Counted from the stretch's first letter, positions 1 through 8,100 are shown. The stretch: DNA of 64,000 nucleotides from Streptomyces sp. HUAS CB01 (GCF_030406905.1 NZ_CP129137.1:7843501-7907500); one strand, 5' to 3'. The notes: generated by a model from the sequence alone, not told the origin. Program-made: numbers and translations.

Positions 1-40
1 GGTCGCCGGGGCTGCCTTGGTCGCTCTCGTCGTGGCCTGA
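1..40 (+). CDS. C-terminal end of a gene cut by the window edge
   Basis: Frame 2 is open from the left edge to a TGA at 38-40 and reads VAGAALVALVVA, a hydrophobic stretch typical of a terminal membrane helix. Only 12 codons are visible, so the family cannot be named. It could also be chance, because the following 390 bases contain no clear gene. Confidence 0.3.
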   Translation, partial: VAGAALVALVVA

Positions 41-428
41 CGGCGGCAGCGTGTCCACGAGGACGGTGCTCTGCGGGTGGCCACCCGCCTGCACACCGAG
101 CGCTTCCCCAGCGCGCGGTGAGGTCGCGGCGGTCCGGCTGGAGCAGTCCGGACTGCTTGCCCTCGGACTGCCGGCGAGGGTGCGGCTGCGCCCCGCGGCA
201 CTGCGGTGGCGGGACGCTCCAGGACCAACGGCAGAGCAACTCCAGGTGGTCGCCGAGGCGGTCCGGGACGACCCGACCGACTTCGACCGGCGGCGAGATC
301 GCGTGGCTGGGCCCTTGCCACCATGTCCGCGGACAAACTCTGTGGACAACCTGCCTCTTGCCCACGTACGGTCCGCGAGCGCCCGCCGCAGGTGGTGGAC
401 GTCGTACACCTGTGGGGGGTTGTCTGTC
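41..428. other. Intergenic or degenerate stretch before the DUF4328 gene
   Basis: The plus strand stays open in the frame of the downstream gene, giving an apparent extension from 51, but the translation is Arg/Pro-rich without membrane segments and does not look like a DUF4328 protein. A short piece at about 50-121 reads like the tail of another protein (LRVATRLHTERFP then stop). I treat the stretch as non-coding or decayed. Confidence 0.35.
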
Positions 429-1157
429 ATGTCCACGTTGCCCATGTTTACACCCAGACCTGAGTTCCGCGTGCCGGTTCCGACCGGGCTCGCTGCGGCG
501 ACCTGCGTGCTGCTCGGCCTCGCTGTGCTGGCCGACGTGTTCTCGCTCGGCGTCGGCCGGCAGTACTACGGCCTCTGGAGCGGCCTCGGAGAGGAGGGGA
601 TCCCGACCGCCCTCGAGGAGTTCGAGCGGGTCGAACGCCTCTACAGACTCTCGGGCGTCGTCCAGACCGTGACCTTCCTGGTCTGCGGGATCGTGTTCAT
701 CGTCTGGTTCCGGCAGATGCGGGAGAACGCCCAGCTCTTCGCGCCCGAGGTGCACAGGAAGTCGCCGGGCTGGGCGGTGTGGGGCTGGATCGTACCGGTC
801 GTCTCCCTGTGGTTCCCGCGCCGCATCACCCTGGACATCTGGACGGCGAGTGAGCTCCGGCGCGATGTCCCCGATGCGCCACGCACGCCGGTCACCATCG
901 TCAATGTCTGGTGGACGGTGTGGATCTGCGACGTCACGCTGGGCAATCTGGCCTCCCGCTACCTCGTCCGGGCCGACGAGGCGGACGCGATCAAGCAGGC
1001 AGTGGGGCTGCTGATGGTCGCCGACGTCCTCGACGTCGGCGCCGCCGTGATGGCCATCGTCGTCGTACGCAGGCTGACCAGGATGCAGCAGCGCAGGGCC
1101 GCGTGGACCGACTCCGGCCAGGACAGCCCGCTCGAAGCTTCCGGACAGCCCGCGTGA
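429..1157 (+). CDS. DUF4328 domain-containing membrane protein
   Basis: A 242-residue protein of unknown function with the DUF4328 layout known from Streptomyces. It has a first membrane helix near residues 15-40, an extracellular loop, a second helix (VVQTVTFLVCGIVFIVWF), a conserved charged loop (RQMRENAQLF), a Trp/Pro-rich third helix (WAVWGWIVPVVSLWFP) followed by an RR, then two further helices near the C-terminus. ATG 429 is chosen because a run of G at 414-419 serves as ribosome binding site and the family begins close to the first helix; the frame is open upstream to 51 but unlike the family. The gene is monocistronic and followed at once by a hairpin. Function is unknown. Confidence 0.8.
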   Translation: MSTLPMFTPRPEFRVPVPTGLAAATCVLLGLAVLADVFSLGVGRQYYGLWSGLGEEGIPTALEEFERVERLYRLSGVVQTVTFLVCGIVFIVWFRQMRENAQLFAPEVHRKSPGWAVWGWIVPVVSLWFPRRITLDIWTASELRRDVPDAPRTPVTIVNVWWTVWICDVTLGNLASRYLVRADEADAIKQAVGLLMVADVLDVGAAVMAIVVVRRLTRMQQRRAAWTDSGQDSPLEASGQPA

Positions 1158-1184
1158 AAGCGTTCCCGCGGCTGGCGAACGCTT
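1158..1184 (+). terminator. Hairpin directly after the DUF4328 gene
   Basis: AAGCGTTC (1158-1165) and GAACGCTT (1177-1184) form a perfect 8-bp stem with an 11-nt loop, starting one base after the stop codon. There is no T-tract, as is common for Streptomyces terminators. Confidence 0.55.
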
Positions 1185-1360
1185 GCCTGTCGCTCAGGAC
1201 ACCGCATCGGACAAGGGCGCTGAGGACCACTGCGCGGCCGCGTCGGTGAAGTGGAGCCCGGGGCGGGCGGGTTGTCCGGTCCGCGAGTCTTGACCGCTGT
1301 CGAGGCTCCCGGATTCCGAACGCCTGCTGCCAGGACCGGAGACAGCCCCGCGTTCCTCGA

Positions 1361-1810
1361 TCAGAGTGCGATCGGCCGGTACTTCAGGGCCTCGTCGACG
1401 ATCTCCTCGGCAGATGCATCCTGGAGGAGGGGAGAGAAGATCAGACCACTGACCCCGGGTCGCAGCACGTTCGCTTCGAGGAGCAGCAGGTAGTAGTCGC
1501 TCTCCGGGTCGGCCGCGAGCACTCTGCGGACGATCTCGGCGAGCTCACCCCGCGTGATGTCCGGAACCCGGGGCCGAGCGGGCCGTGCCGCCTCTCTGGC
1601 GAACTCCTCCAGGCTCCTGCCTGCGTCGTACTCGGCGAAGTCGAGGGCCCGGTAATCGTGGCCGGTCATCGCGTTGAAGGCCCGGATCGCCTCGTCTCCG
1701 TCCCCGGTACGGCCGGTCACCAGGTCGGCGATCCGCTTGATCTCGCAGCTCAACTCATCCAGCCGTTGCCGGCTCACGGGCGGGGGCACCAGCTCTGGTC
1801 TCAGGTTCAC
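1361..1810 (-). CDS. Hypothetical protein, 149 aa
   Basis: A soluble acidic protein that I do not recognise. It is predicted mostly helical, with a Glu/Arg-rich central part and a C-terminal segment rich in hydrophobic and Glu residues (ESDYYLLLLEANVLRPG, then IVDEALKYRP). The open frame reaches 2203, but the upstream portion is Cys/Arg-rich and looks non-coding, so a GTG at 1810 is preferred; a GTG about eight codons further in is also possible. No good Shine-Dalgarno sequence precedes either start. The size and helical, acidic character resemble small contact-system immunity proteins, but there is no toxin neighbour to support that. Confidence 0.5.
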   Translation of the reverse strand: MNLRPELVPPPVSRQRLDELSCEIKRIADLVTGRTGDGDEAIRAFNAMTGHDYRALDFAEYDAGRSLEEFAREAARPARPRVPDITRGELAEIVRRVLAADPESDYYLLLLEANVLRPGVSGLIFSPLLQDASAEEIVDEALKYRPIAL

Positions 1811-2214
1811 AGCCGAATTATGTCCACGGTGACAGCAGACGAGCGAACGCGGAGCACGTTCCTCCAACAGTCGGCCGGCGGAGGACCGTCCCTCCGACTG
1901 ACGGGTTCCCCTCGACCGGAGAAGGGGAACGCGAAGCCTGGCGTTGGGCCTGCCACCGGGTGTCGATCGCCCGTGCACCGCGAGGCCGTGCGGCGCCCTG
2001 CGTTCGGTCGCTCGTGTTCCCCCGCATCCGGCGAACACCGAGCAGTGCGCCGTGCCCGACGTGCGGATGACACATGTACGGGCATCGGGAGCGGGGCACG
2101 CGCACAGCCCTCGGACCCTGCCTGGCAGATCTTCCCCACCGCCGAGGGTTCCGCTTCCCCCGGACAGGCCAACGAGTACCCAAGCCGACCGCGACACCCT
2201 CAACGGCCTCTGTT
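1811..2214. other. Intergenic stretch, nothing recognised
   Basis: About 400 bases between two minus-strand genes. All overlapping open frames are Arg/Pro/Ser-rich shadows. I see no promoter motif, hairpin or gene relic that I can support. Confidence 0.4.
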
Positions 2215-2978
2215 TCAGGGCCCCTCGAGTCGGCGTTGCAGGATGTAGAGGTCCCAGCTGTCGGGGTCGCCGATGTAGACGAACAGCTTCAGGTGTTCAG
2301 GCGTCCCGAGGACCTCCCAGGCGTCCCTGGGGCAGTCGTCGAGGGAGACATCCACCTCCTGGGACCACGGTCCGGCGCCCGGGTCGTACTCCCAGGTTCC
2401 GACGCCCGTGCACTTGTGCACCACGGGTTCGAAGGAGTCGTCGATATTGAACGTTTCGACGTGGGGCGCGGTTGCCTTGCCATCCGCCGTGAGGATGAGC
2501 GTGCCGCCCTTTCCGTCCGACCAAGTCCCGGTGACCTGTTCGGTGCTCAGCCGCAGAGGTTCGTATCCGATTCCGGCGTACAGGGCGATGCCGGCGACCA
2601 TACCGGTGTGACGACGGCGAGTGTCCCGTACAGCGCCACCCGACCGAACATCGCCACGCCGGAGAGCCGTGGCCGGTCCGGCAGCAGCAGCCTGCGGGCG
2701 ACCAGCGCCGTGACGGTGAGCGCCGCCGTCGCGGTGAGCCATCCGCCCAGGCCGGCCAGGACACCGGCCTCCGCGAGCACCGCCACCGCCGGGGCCGGCG
2801 GGGCAGTTCCGGCGGCCGCCACCGCCGGGACCCACCACCACGCCTGGTGTCCCGAGAGCCGGCGTCCCAGCCGTCCGGCCACCGCCAGGAGCGGCATTAC
2901 CGCACCGATCGACAGCAGAGCGCCGAGAACAGCTCCGGCCGCGGCCATGAACGGCGCCATCACCAGCAGAACGAGCAC
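2215..2978 (-). pseudogene. Membrane protein split by a frameshift
   Basis: The N-terminal half (GTG 2978 leftward) encodes about four hydrophobic helices, for example MLVLLVMAPFM and WLTATAALTVTALVARRLLL, up to ALYGTLAVVT near 2615. The protein then continues in another frame as GMVAGIALYAGIGYEP followed by a soluble domain with STEQVTGTWSDGKGGTL and a Cys-containing C-terminal part ending at 2215. Neither frame alone makes sense: the first runs into unrelated residues and the second begins in Arg/Gly-rich shadow. Joined, they give a protein of about 254 residues with four membrane helices and an extracytoplasmic domain that might fold like a small lipocalin-like sheet. Either the gene is broken or one base is wrong in the assembly. 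Family unknown. Confidence 0.65.
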
Positions 2979-3000
2979 TCCGAGCGGGCTGTAGCTAAGT

Positions 3001-3042
3001 GGTCGGGCCCGGAAGTTCCTCGGGGGTTGACGCTGAAGCAGC
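3001..3042. repeat. Solitary terminal inverted repeat of the IS630-type element
   Basis: The sequence starting GGTCGGGCCCGGAAG at 3001 and running to GGGGGTTGA at 3030 matches the left end of the IS at 4618-4646 (GGTCGGCTCCGGAAG ... GGGGTTGA) at most positions, and similarity continues weakly to about 3042. It is preceded by TA, the usual target of IS630/Tc1 elements. No transposase lies beside it, so it looks like a relic left by a degraded copy. Confidence 0.65.
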
Positions 3043-3111
3043 GACCGTGCATGTCGCTGCGGCAGATGTCAGGGGCCGCGGGATAGGGGGAGCGTCCGAT
3101 GAAGTGCTCGA

Positions 3112-3564
3112 TCACGTCTGCTCGGGGGTCTGCGGCGAGAGCGGCCGCTCGAAGAAGGTCTCAAGGACCACCGTGGCCTGCGTCCTGCTGACCCCCTCGA
3201 TGGCGTAGATCCGGCGCAACACATCCTGCAGTTGCTCGGTGGATGCGGTCCTAACCTTCACCAGCACCGAGGCGCTGCCCGCGATGATGTGCGCCTCCAG
3301 GATTTCGGGGAGCGCGGCGAAGTCCTGCGCCGCATCACCCATCCAGGAAGTCGAGTCGACCATCACATAGGCCAGCACTGCGCCGCCCAGCGCGGCCGGG
3401 TCCGTCTCGACGGTGGTGCGCCGGATGACGCCTCGCTCCCGCAACTTGCGCACACGTTCGTGAGCGGCGCCGGCCGAGAGGCCGGCGGCCCGGCCCAGCG
3501 CGGCGTAGGACTGGGTGGCGTCCTGCTGGAGCTGCGTCAGCAGGACGCGATCGATGTGATCCAT
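3112..3564 (-). CDS. Lrp/AsnC family transcriptional regulator
   Basis: A 150-residue one-domain-pair regulator. An N-terminal AsnC-type winged helix-turn-helix (IDRVLLTQLQQDATQSY, AALGRAAGLSAGAAHERVRK) is followed by the RAM ligand-binding domain (LAYVMVDS..., ILEAHIIAGSASVLVKVR, LRRIYAIEGVSRTQATVVL). The family binds DNA as dimers to octamers and senses amino acids or related small molecules. ATG 3564 is chosen because GGAGGG lies directly upstream and homologues begin at MDxIDR; the frame is open 16 codons further. The gene is divergent from the SMP-30-like gene, with a 106-bp spacer holding a 13-bp palindrome, so local control of that gene and of itself is likely. Confidence 0.9.
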   Translation of the reverse strand: MDHIDRVLLTQLQQDATQSYAALGRAAGLSAGAAHERVRKLRERGVIRRTTVETDPAALGGAVLAYVMVDSTSWMGDAAQDFAALPEILEAHIIAGSASVLVKVRTASTEQLQDVLRRIYAIEGVSRTQATVVLETFFERPLSPQTPEQT

Positions 3565-3618
3565 AGCCCTCCGTTCGGAATCCCCTTGCGTTGACCATAC
3601 CTTGTCCTGCAATCTTGG

Positions 3619-3631
3619 CTTTGAGTCAAAG
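3619..3631. promoter_or_regulatory. Palindrome between the Lrp and SMP-30 genes
   Basis: CTTTGA-G-TCAAAG is a perfect 6-1-6 palindrome in a relatively A/T-rich patch, lying in the divergent spacer 54 bp from the Lrp start and 39 bp from the lactonase start. Its position suggests an operator for the Lrp-type regulator. Confidence 0.55.
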
Positions 3632-3670
3632 AATGTTCAGTATGTGGTGTCTGTCGAAGGGAGGGGCCTC

Positions 3671-4615
3671 ATGACCGGCAAGCGCCCCGGGCTGTACGAG
3701 ATGCTCGATGACCGGTTCCGTGCCGGGCGGTGCATGAACGGTGACGAGGCACTGGAGGTCCTGTACACCGGCTGCCGCTGGGCCGAGGGGCCGATCTACC
3801 TGCCTGCCTGGCGGCAAGTGGTCTGGAGCGACATCCCCAACGACCGGATGCTGCGCTGGGACGAAGAAACCGGTGCCGTCAGCGTCTTCCGCCACTCCGC
3901 CGGGCACACCAACGGCAACACTGTCGACCGTCAGGGCCGGCTGATCACCTGCGAGCAGGGCAACCGTCGAGTGACCCGGACCGAACACGACGGCACCATC
4001 ACCGTGTTGGCGGACCGGTGGAAGGGCAAGCGCCTGAACAGCCCGAACGATGCGGCCGTCAAGTCCGACGGTTCGATCTGGTTCTCCGACCCGGACTTCG
4101 GCATCACCAGCGACTACGAGGGCTATCGTGCGCTGAGTGAGATCGGCTCCAACAACGTCTACCGTATCGATCCGGCCACCGGCGAAGTGCGGCTGGTCGC
4201 CGACTGTTTCGGCGCCCCGAACGGCCTGGTCTTCTCACACGACGAGCAGCAACTGTTCGTCTCCGATACCCGAGCAGGCTTCATCCGGGCCTTCGACGTA
4301 CACGAGGACGGCACGCTGTCCGAGGGCAAGGTCTTCGCTGAAGCGGAGGCTCGCAAGGCCGCACGCTTCGACAATCTCCGCTTCGACGACGCCGGTCGGC
4401 TCTGGGCCGCCGCGATGGGCGACGGAGTGCACTGCTACGACCCCGACGGCACGCTGATCGGGCGTCTCAACGTCCCCGAGGCAGTTGCCAACATCTCCTG
4501 GGGCGGCGCCAAGCGCAACCGTCTCTTCATTGCCGCAGAGACCAGCCTCTACTCGGTGGTCATGGGCGTCACAGGCACGCACCCGACCGGACCGGGCCGG
4601 CGCCCCTGGCTCTGA
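3671..4615 (+). CDS. SMP-30/gluconolactonase family protein
   Basis: A 314-residue six-bladed beta-propeller lactonase that probably hydrolyses a sugar lactone in the cytoplasm. The metal-ligand and substrate motifs are visible: Glu39 in CRWAEGPIY, Asn126 in NSPNDAAV, Asn184 in GAPNGLVFS, and Asp234 in RFDNLRFDDAGRLWAA. The ATG at 3671 follows GGGAGGGGCC; an in-frame extension to 3602 lies across the operator region and is not used. The substrate cannot be told from sequence; gluconolactone or another aldonolactone is typical. The stop codon touches the left end of the IS element at about 4616, so the last residues may have been altered by the insertion, although the ending TSLYSV...GRRPWL looks natural. 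Confidence 0.88.
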   Translation: MTGKRPGLYEMLDDRFRAGRCMNGDEALEVLYTGCRWAEGPIYLPAWRQVVWSDIPNDRMLRWDEETGAVSVFRHSAGHTNGNTVDRQGRLITCEQGNRRVTRTEHDGTITVLADRWKGKRLNSPNDAAVKSDGSIWFSDPDFGITSDYEGYRALSEIGSNNVYRIDPATGEVRLVADCFGAPNGLVFSHDEQQLFVSDTRAGFIRAFDVHEDGTLSEGKVFAEAEARKAARFDNLRFDDAGRLWAAAMGDGVHCYDPDGTLIGRLNVPEAVANISWGGAKRNRLFIAAETSLYSVVMGVTGTHPTGPGRRPWL

Positions 4616-4617
4616 GC

Positions 4618-4646
4618 GGTCGGCTCCGGAAGTCCTTCGGGGTTGA
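4618..4646 (+). repeat. Left terminal inverted repeat of the IS
   Basis: The repeat begins GGTCGGCTCCGGAAGTCC and ends GGGGTTGA. It matches the reverse complement of 6244-6273 with one substitution and one extra G in the right copy. Confidence 0.85.
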
Positions 4647-4665
4647 CTTCGAAGCTGGCGCCCGG

Positions 4666-4993
4666 TCAGGTGTCCGGGTTGGCGAGATGGAGGTTGCAGG
4701 CGCACTCGAGGGCCTGTGAGGGGGTGCCGGTGATTGAGCCGGTGGGCAGGACGGTGTTCTCGTATGTGTCGCTGCTGGCGAGGTAGAGGGCGAAGCCCCG
4801 CGTGGCGGCGGTGCCGGTGTGGCGCAGCCGCATCAGCTTGACCTGTTCGCCGTCGGCCAGCTGGCCGGCTACGTAGGCGAAGGCGCCGCGATGGCGGGAC
4901 GGGCAGCCGAGCCAGCTGCGGCCAGGCGGTGCGGGCATGGTCGCCCAGGCGCTGCTCGAGCGAGAGCCTGGTGTGTTCCGAGGGTGCGGGCAT
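4666..4993 (-). pseudogene. Passenger gene inside the IS, frame-disrupted
   Basis: Two minus-strand frames together give one small protein. The N-terminus MPAPSEHTRLSLEQRLGD... starts at 4993 in one frame, and the conserved-looking remainder (GAFAYVAGQLADGEQVKLMR, GFALYLASSDTYENTVLP, ALECACNLHLANPDT) ends at 4666 in another. The shift lies around 4880-4920. This type of small protein is common beside Streptomyces transposases, but I know no function for it. It lies between the left inverted repeat and the transposase on the opposite strand, so it moves with the element. Confidence 0.55.
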
Positions 4994-5079
4994 GTCGCCA
5001 TCCTGCCCGCCGGGCCGTGGCCGGGAGACGGCAGGCTACGTCTGTCGTGCTCTGCCTCTCTCATGATCGGCTCCGCTTC

Positions 5080-6243
5080 ATGCCCGTGGTCCCGGCCCGC
5101 CCGATCACCCCCCGCCGCCAAGCGTGAGCGGCTCAAGAAGATGGCCTACGGTCACAATACCGAGTATAGGCTGCGGGCTCGTTCGCAGGTGGTGCTGCAC
5201 GCGGCCAGGGGCCGCTCCAACGCGCGGATCGCCCGGGAGACCGGCCTGCATCTGGACACGGTGCGCCGGTGGCGTGGTCGGTTCGCCGAGCAGCGCCTGG
5301 CCGGGCTCGCCGACCGTCGACGCTCCGGCCGCCCGCCGGCCTTCACCGCGTTGCAGATGTCCGAAGTCAAGGCGCTGGCCTGCCGGTTACCCGTCGAGAC
5401 CGGTGCGCCGTTGTCGCGCTGGCCGTGCCCAGAACTGGCCCGCGAGGCGATGGCCCGGGGCATCGCCACCTTCGTGTCGGCGTCCACCGCGCGCCGCTGG
5501 CTGGACCGGGACGCGCTCAAACCTGGCAGCACCGCTCCTGGATCTTCATCACCGACCCCGACTTCCGCACCAGGGCCCAGCGCGTGCTGGACCTGTACGC
5601 CCGCACCTGGGATGGCGTCCCGCTCGGCGAGGACGAGTACGTGATCAGCGCGGACGAGAAGACCTCCATCCAGGCCCGCTGCCGCTGCCACCCCACCCTC
5701 GCTCCCGGCCAGGCGAGAGTGATGCGCGTGAACCACACTTACCAGCGCGGCGGTGCCTTGGCCTACCTGGCCGCCTACGACGTCCACACCGCCAGGGTGT
5801 CCGGCCGCACCGAGCCACGTACCGGCATCGGGCCGTTCATGAACCTGGTCACCCAGGTCATGAGCCGGGAACCATACGCCAGCGCCAGACGGGTGTTCTG
5901 GATCGTCGACAACGGCTCCTCCCACCGCGGCAAGAACGCCGCCGACCGGCTGACCGCCGCGTTCCCGAACGCCGTCATGGTTCACACGCCCGTCCACGCC
6001 TCCTGGCTGAACCAGGTGGAGATCTACTTCTCCGTCGTCCAGCGCAAGGTCGTCTCACCCAACGACTTCACCGACCTCACCGAGGTCGGGAACCGGCTCC
6101 GAGCCTTCGAAGACCGCCACAACGCCACGGCACAGCCGTTCCAGTGGAAGTTCACCACCTCCGACCTGGACGATCTGCTGGCCAGGCTCGACCGGCACAC
6201 CACCGATCACCAGGAAGAATCCGCGCTCCGCCTCGCCGCATGA
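5080..6243 (+). pseudogene. IS630-family transposase with two frameshifts
   Basis: The protein can be followed through three frames. MPVVPARPIT starts at ATG 5080. A C6 run at 5107-5112 then shifts the frame into AAKRERLKKMAYGHNTEYRL and the helix-turn-helix (SNARIARETGLHLDTVRRWR). Near 5522 a base is missing, so LDRDALKP continues one frame over as WQHRSWIFITDPDF. The DDE catalytic part follows: Asp in ISADEKTSIQ, Asp in FWIVDNGSSHRG, Glu in HASWLNQVEIYFS, then a C-terminal helical tail ending at 6243, where the right inverted repeat begins. The shift site at CTCAAACC is not a typical slippery heptamer, so decay or assembly error is more likely than programmed frameshifting. Confidence 0.8.
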
Positions 6244-6273
6244 TCAACCCCCGAAGGACTTCCGAAGCCGACC
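6244..6273 (-). repeat. Right terminal inverted repeat of the IS
   Basis: Read on the minus strand it begins GGTCGGCTTCGGAAGTCC and ends GGGGGTTGA, pairing with 4618-4646. It overlaps the last base of the transposase stop codon region. Confidence 0.85.
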
Positions 6274-6435
6274 AGTAAGACCCGGGCTCTCCTGTGTCTG
6301 CCCCCACACCATGAGCGCGATCGCCCCGATCACAGCCTCGACGGCCATCACCGACACCGACGCCGTCAGCACCGCGCCGAACCTGTCCCTCACGCGTGCC
6401 TGCGCCTGCCTCGACTCCCGCATTTCTGAACGCAT
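6244..6435 (-). pseudogene. Small membrane protein interrupted by the IS
   Basis: A minus-strand frame starting at 6435 (or at an ATG four codons later) encodes an Arg/Gln-rich N-terminus and one membrane helix (VSVMAVEAVIGAIALMVWG) followed by QTQESPGL. It then runs into the IS inverted repeat and stops there. The native C-terminus is therefore lost; across the insertion, the original frame would have continued antisense to the end of the lactonase gene. The part kept resembles a small single-span protein of unknown function. Confidence 0.4.
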
Positions 6436-6718
6436 TCAAATCCCCTCCCGCCCCGTATCCTCCTCCATGCGGGACGACCTCCATCACCGGGGTCTGACGG
6501 GCGCCGTACTGCACCGACGTTCGGCCGGGAGCAATCGGGGAATCCTCGGCACCTGAGGGGCAGTCGCCGGCGCCAGACCGCAGGGTGCGCATGGAGCGCG
6601 TTCTGCACGCCACGGCGCAGCAGCGTTCGCCTCGCTGGGACCCCCCCTGGGGCTGATGCGCCTTTGTCCTCGACATCACGGGACGGCGGGCACGGCGGCG
6701 TTGATCCCGAGGCGGGCC

Positions 6719-6820
6719 GTGACGGAGCTCGCGGACCGGGTCACGACGCTCGACGGCCGGATGCAGCTGTCGAGTCCGGCGGGTGGTCCCACCCTGCCGC
6801 ACGTGGAGGTTCCGTGTCGC
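6719..6820 (+). pseudogene. C-terminal relic of a sensor histidine kinase
   Basis: The plus strand reads LADRVTTLDGRMQLSSPAGG then PTLPHVEVPCR. This is the characteristic end of NarL-partner (HPK7-type) kinases, whose ATPase domain finishes as LADRVxALxGxLxLxSPPGGG...LxVxLPC. Everything upstream is missing, so only the tail of the gene remains. It leads directly into the response regulator relic, as in the usual kinase-regulator operon. Confidence 0.6.
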
Positions 6821-7325
6821 TTCGCCTGGTCGGGGCCGAGGACGCCGTTCTGTTGCGCGTGGGCCTGGTCGGGCTGCTCGAACGGGTGGTGGTGGCGGCG
6901 GTCGGGGACACCGAGCGGCCGGATCTGGTCGTCACCGACGTACGGATGCCGCTGTCGATCAGCGGCGACGGCCTGCTGTGCGCAGTGAAGCAGCGCGAGG
7001 AGTTCCCGGGCTGCCCACGCTCGTCCTCAGCCAGTACGTGGCGCGCTCCTCTACGCGTTGCGCCTGCTGGCCTCGAGTGAGCGCGCGGCGGAGTGGCGGT
7101 GGGCCACCTGCTCAAGGAGCGATTGAGCGCGCCGACTTCACGCCCGCGAGCGAGCAGGTCGCCGTCGGGGGACGGTGGTTGGAACCCTGTGGTGATCCAC
7201 CAACTGGTCCGGCAACGCCAGGACCCGCTGGGGCGGCTGAGCGCCCCCGGGAGGGCGAGGTGCTGGGACTGATCGCGGCGGGCCGCTCCAATGCCGGCTT
7301 GCGGCGCACGTGTTCATCAGCGGGT
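6814..7325 (+). pseudogene. Decayed NarL/LuxR-type response regulator
   Basis: GTG 6814 follows GGAGG and starts a receiver domain: LVGAEDAVLLRVGLVGLLE, then the phospho-acceptor strand PDLVVTDVRMP and KQREEFPG. Conserved text then changes frame several times: LPTLVLSQYV, LLYALRLLAS, HLLKERL, VVIHQLVRQRQDPLGRLS, and finally the LuxR helix-turn-helix start REGEVLGLIAAGRSNAGL. The receiver is internally shortened, and the C-terminal recognition helix is degraded. The family binds DNA after phosphorylation by the partner kinase, but this copy cannot be functional. Confidence 0.75.
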
Positions 7326-8100
7326 GCTGGCGTCCTCGCCTTCCTGCGGCATGACGCGAATCGCTGCCCTCCTCGGTGATCGGGAGGGCAGGCCAGACAG
7401 CCCCGGAATACGCCGGCAGTTGCGGTGGTAGACGTGTGGCATCGAGGCCGAAAAGCAGGGCCGGGCGGAAGGAGTAATCCGATCCCGGACCACCTGGATG
7501 TCACAATGCTCGGTGCGTCGGTGCGTCGGTGCGTCGGTGCGTCGGTGCGTCGGCAGCGTCGCGGCCACCACGGTCCAGGCCCGGGCCCTGGACGACCACG
7601 TGGGGCTGCTCCTGCTGGTACTGACAGCGTTGTTCGGGCTGCTCGGCGCCGCCGGCGGGTCGGCGATGGAGATCGCTGCCCGGGCCACGCGGCGGGCGAG
7701 TCGGATACCCCACCCACCTGCCCTGTCGGCCCGAGTCCGATGACGGTCGGTGTGCATTCGGCAGCTCGGCGGGCTCCCCGGACTGCTGAAGCCGTACTCG
7801 GCTGCGGGAGCGAAGGTGTTCTCGGCGGTCACGTCCGGGCGCCGGCCCCTTCAGGGCCACACCACGCAACGTGACCGTCTCGCCCGCGAGGACGGCCCGC
7901 AGGGGTGGGGTGCCCGGCAGGCTCACACCGAGTCGCGCCCGCGCCCGCGGGGATGGTCCGGGTGCCAACGGGGGACGCCGGACTTGGGGGAGGGAGCGCA
8001 ACAGCGGCGCCGACGGGCTCTCGGCTGCGCCCCGGCGACGTCGGATCCCGTCCCGGTGGCGGCATTCGTAGGTTCACTGCCCGACGTGGCAGTCGGAGGT
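7326..8100. other. Non-coding or decayed stretch with a tandem repeat
   Basis: About 770 bases without a gene I can support. A plus-strand frame around 7560-7740 contains one plausible membrane helix (DDHVGLLLLVLTALFGLLGAAGG) but starts inside the tandem repeat and has no ribosome binding site or family likeness. The rest reads as Arg/Pro-rich shadow in all frames. Confidence 0.4.
7511..7550 (+). repeat. Five tandem copies of an 8-bp unit
   Basis: CGGTGCGT is repeated five times without a mismatch from 7511 to 7550, then decays into CGGCAGCG. The unit length is not a multiple of three, so the repeat would shift frame if coding. Confidence 0.9.

Larger units (their letters stand above)
4618..6273 (+). 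mobile_element. IS630-family insertion sequence, defective
   Basis: An element of about 1.66 kb bounded by inverted repeats at 4618-4646 and 6244-6273. It carries a plus-strand IS630-type DDE transposase broken by two frameshifts and a minus-strand passenger gene that is also frame-disrupted. TA follows the right end within a few bases (6276-6277). The left flank reads TG rather than TA, so an exact target duplication is not intact. A solitary end of the same family is present at 3001. Confidence 0.85.

Noticed and set aside
51-428. N-terminal extension of the DUF4328 protein in the same frame
   Set aside because: The extension is Arg/Pro-rich, lacks hydrophobic helices and has no homology to the family start; ATG 429 has a ribosome binding site.
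5510-5530. Programmed frameshift in the IS630 transposase
   Set aside because: The site CTCAAACC is not a standard slippery heptamer, and a second frame break at 5107 points to decay or sequence error.
7498-7743. Small membrane protein gene over the tandem repeat
   Set aside because: The start lies in the repeat, there is no ribosome binding site, and only one hydrophobic stretch supports it.
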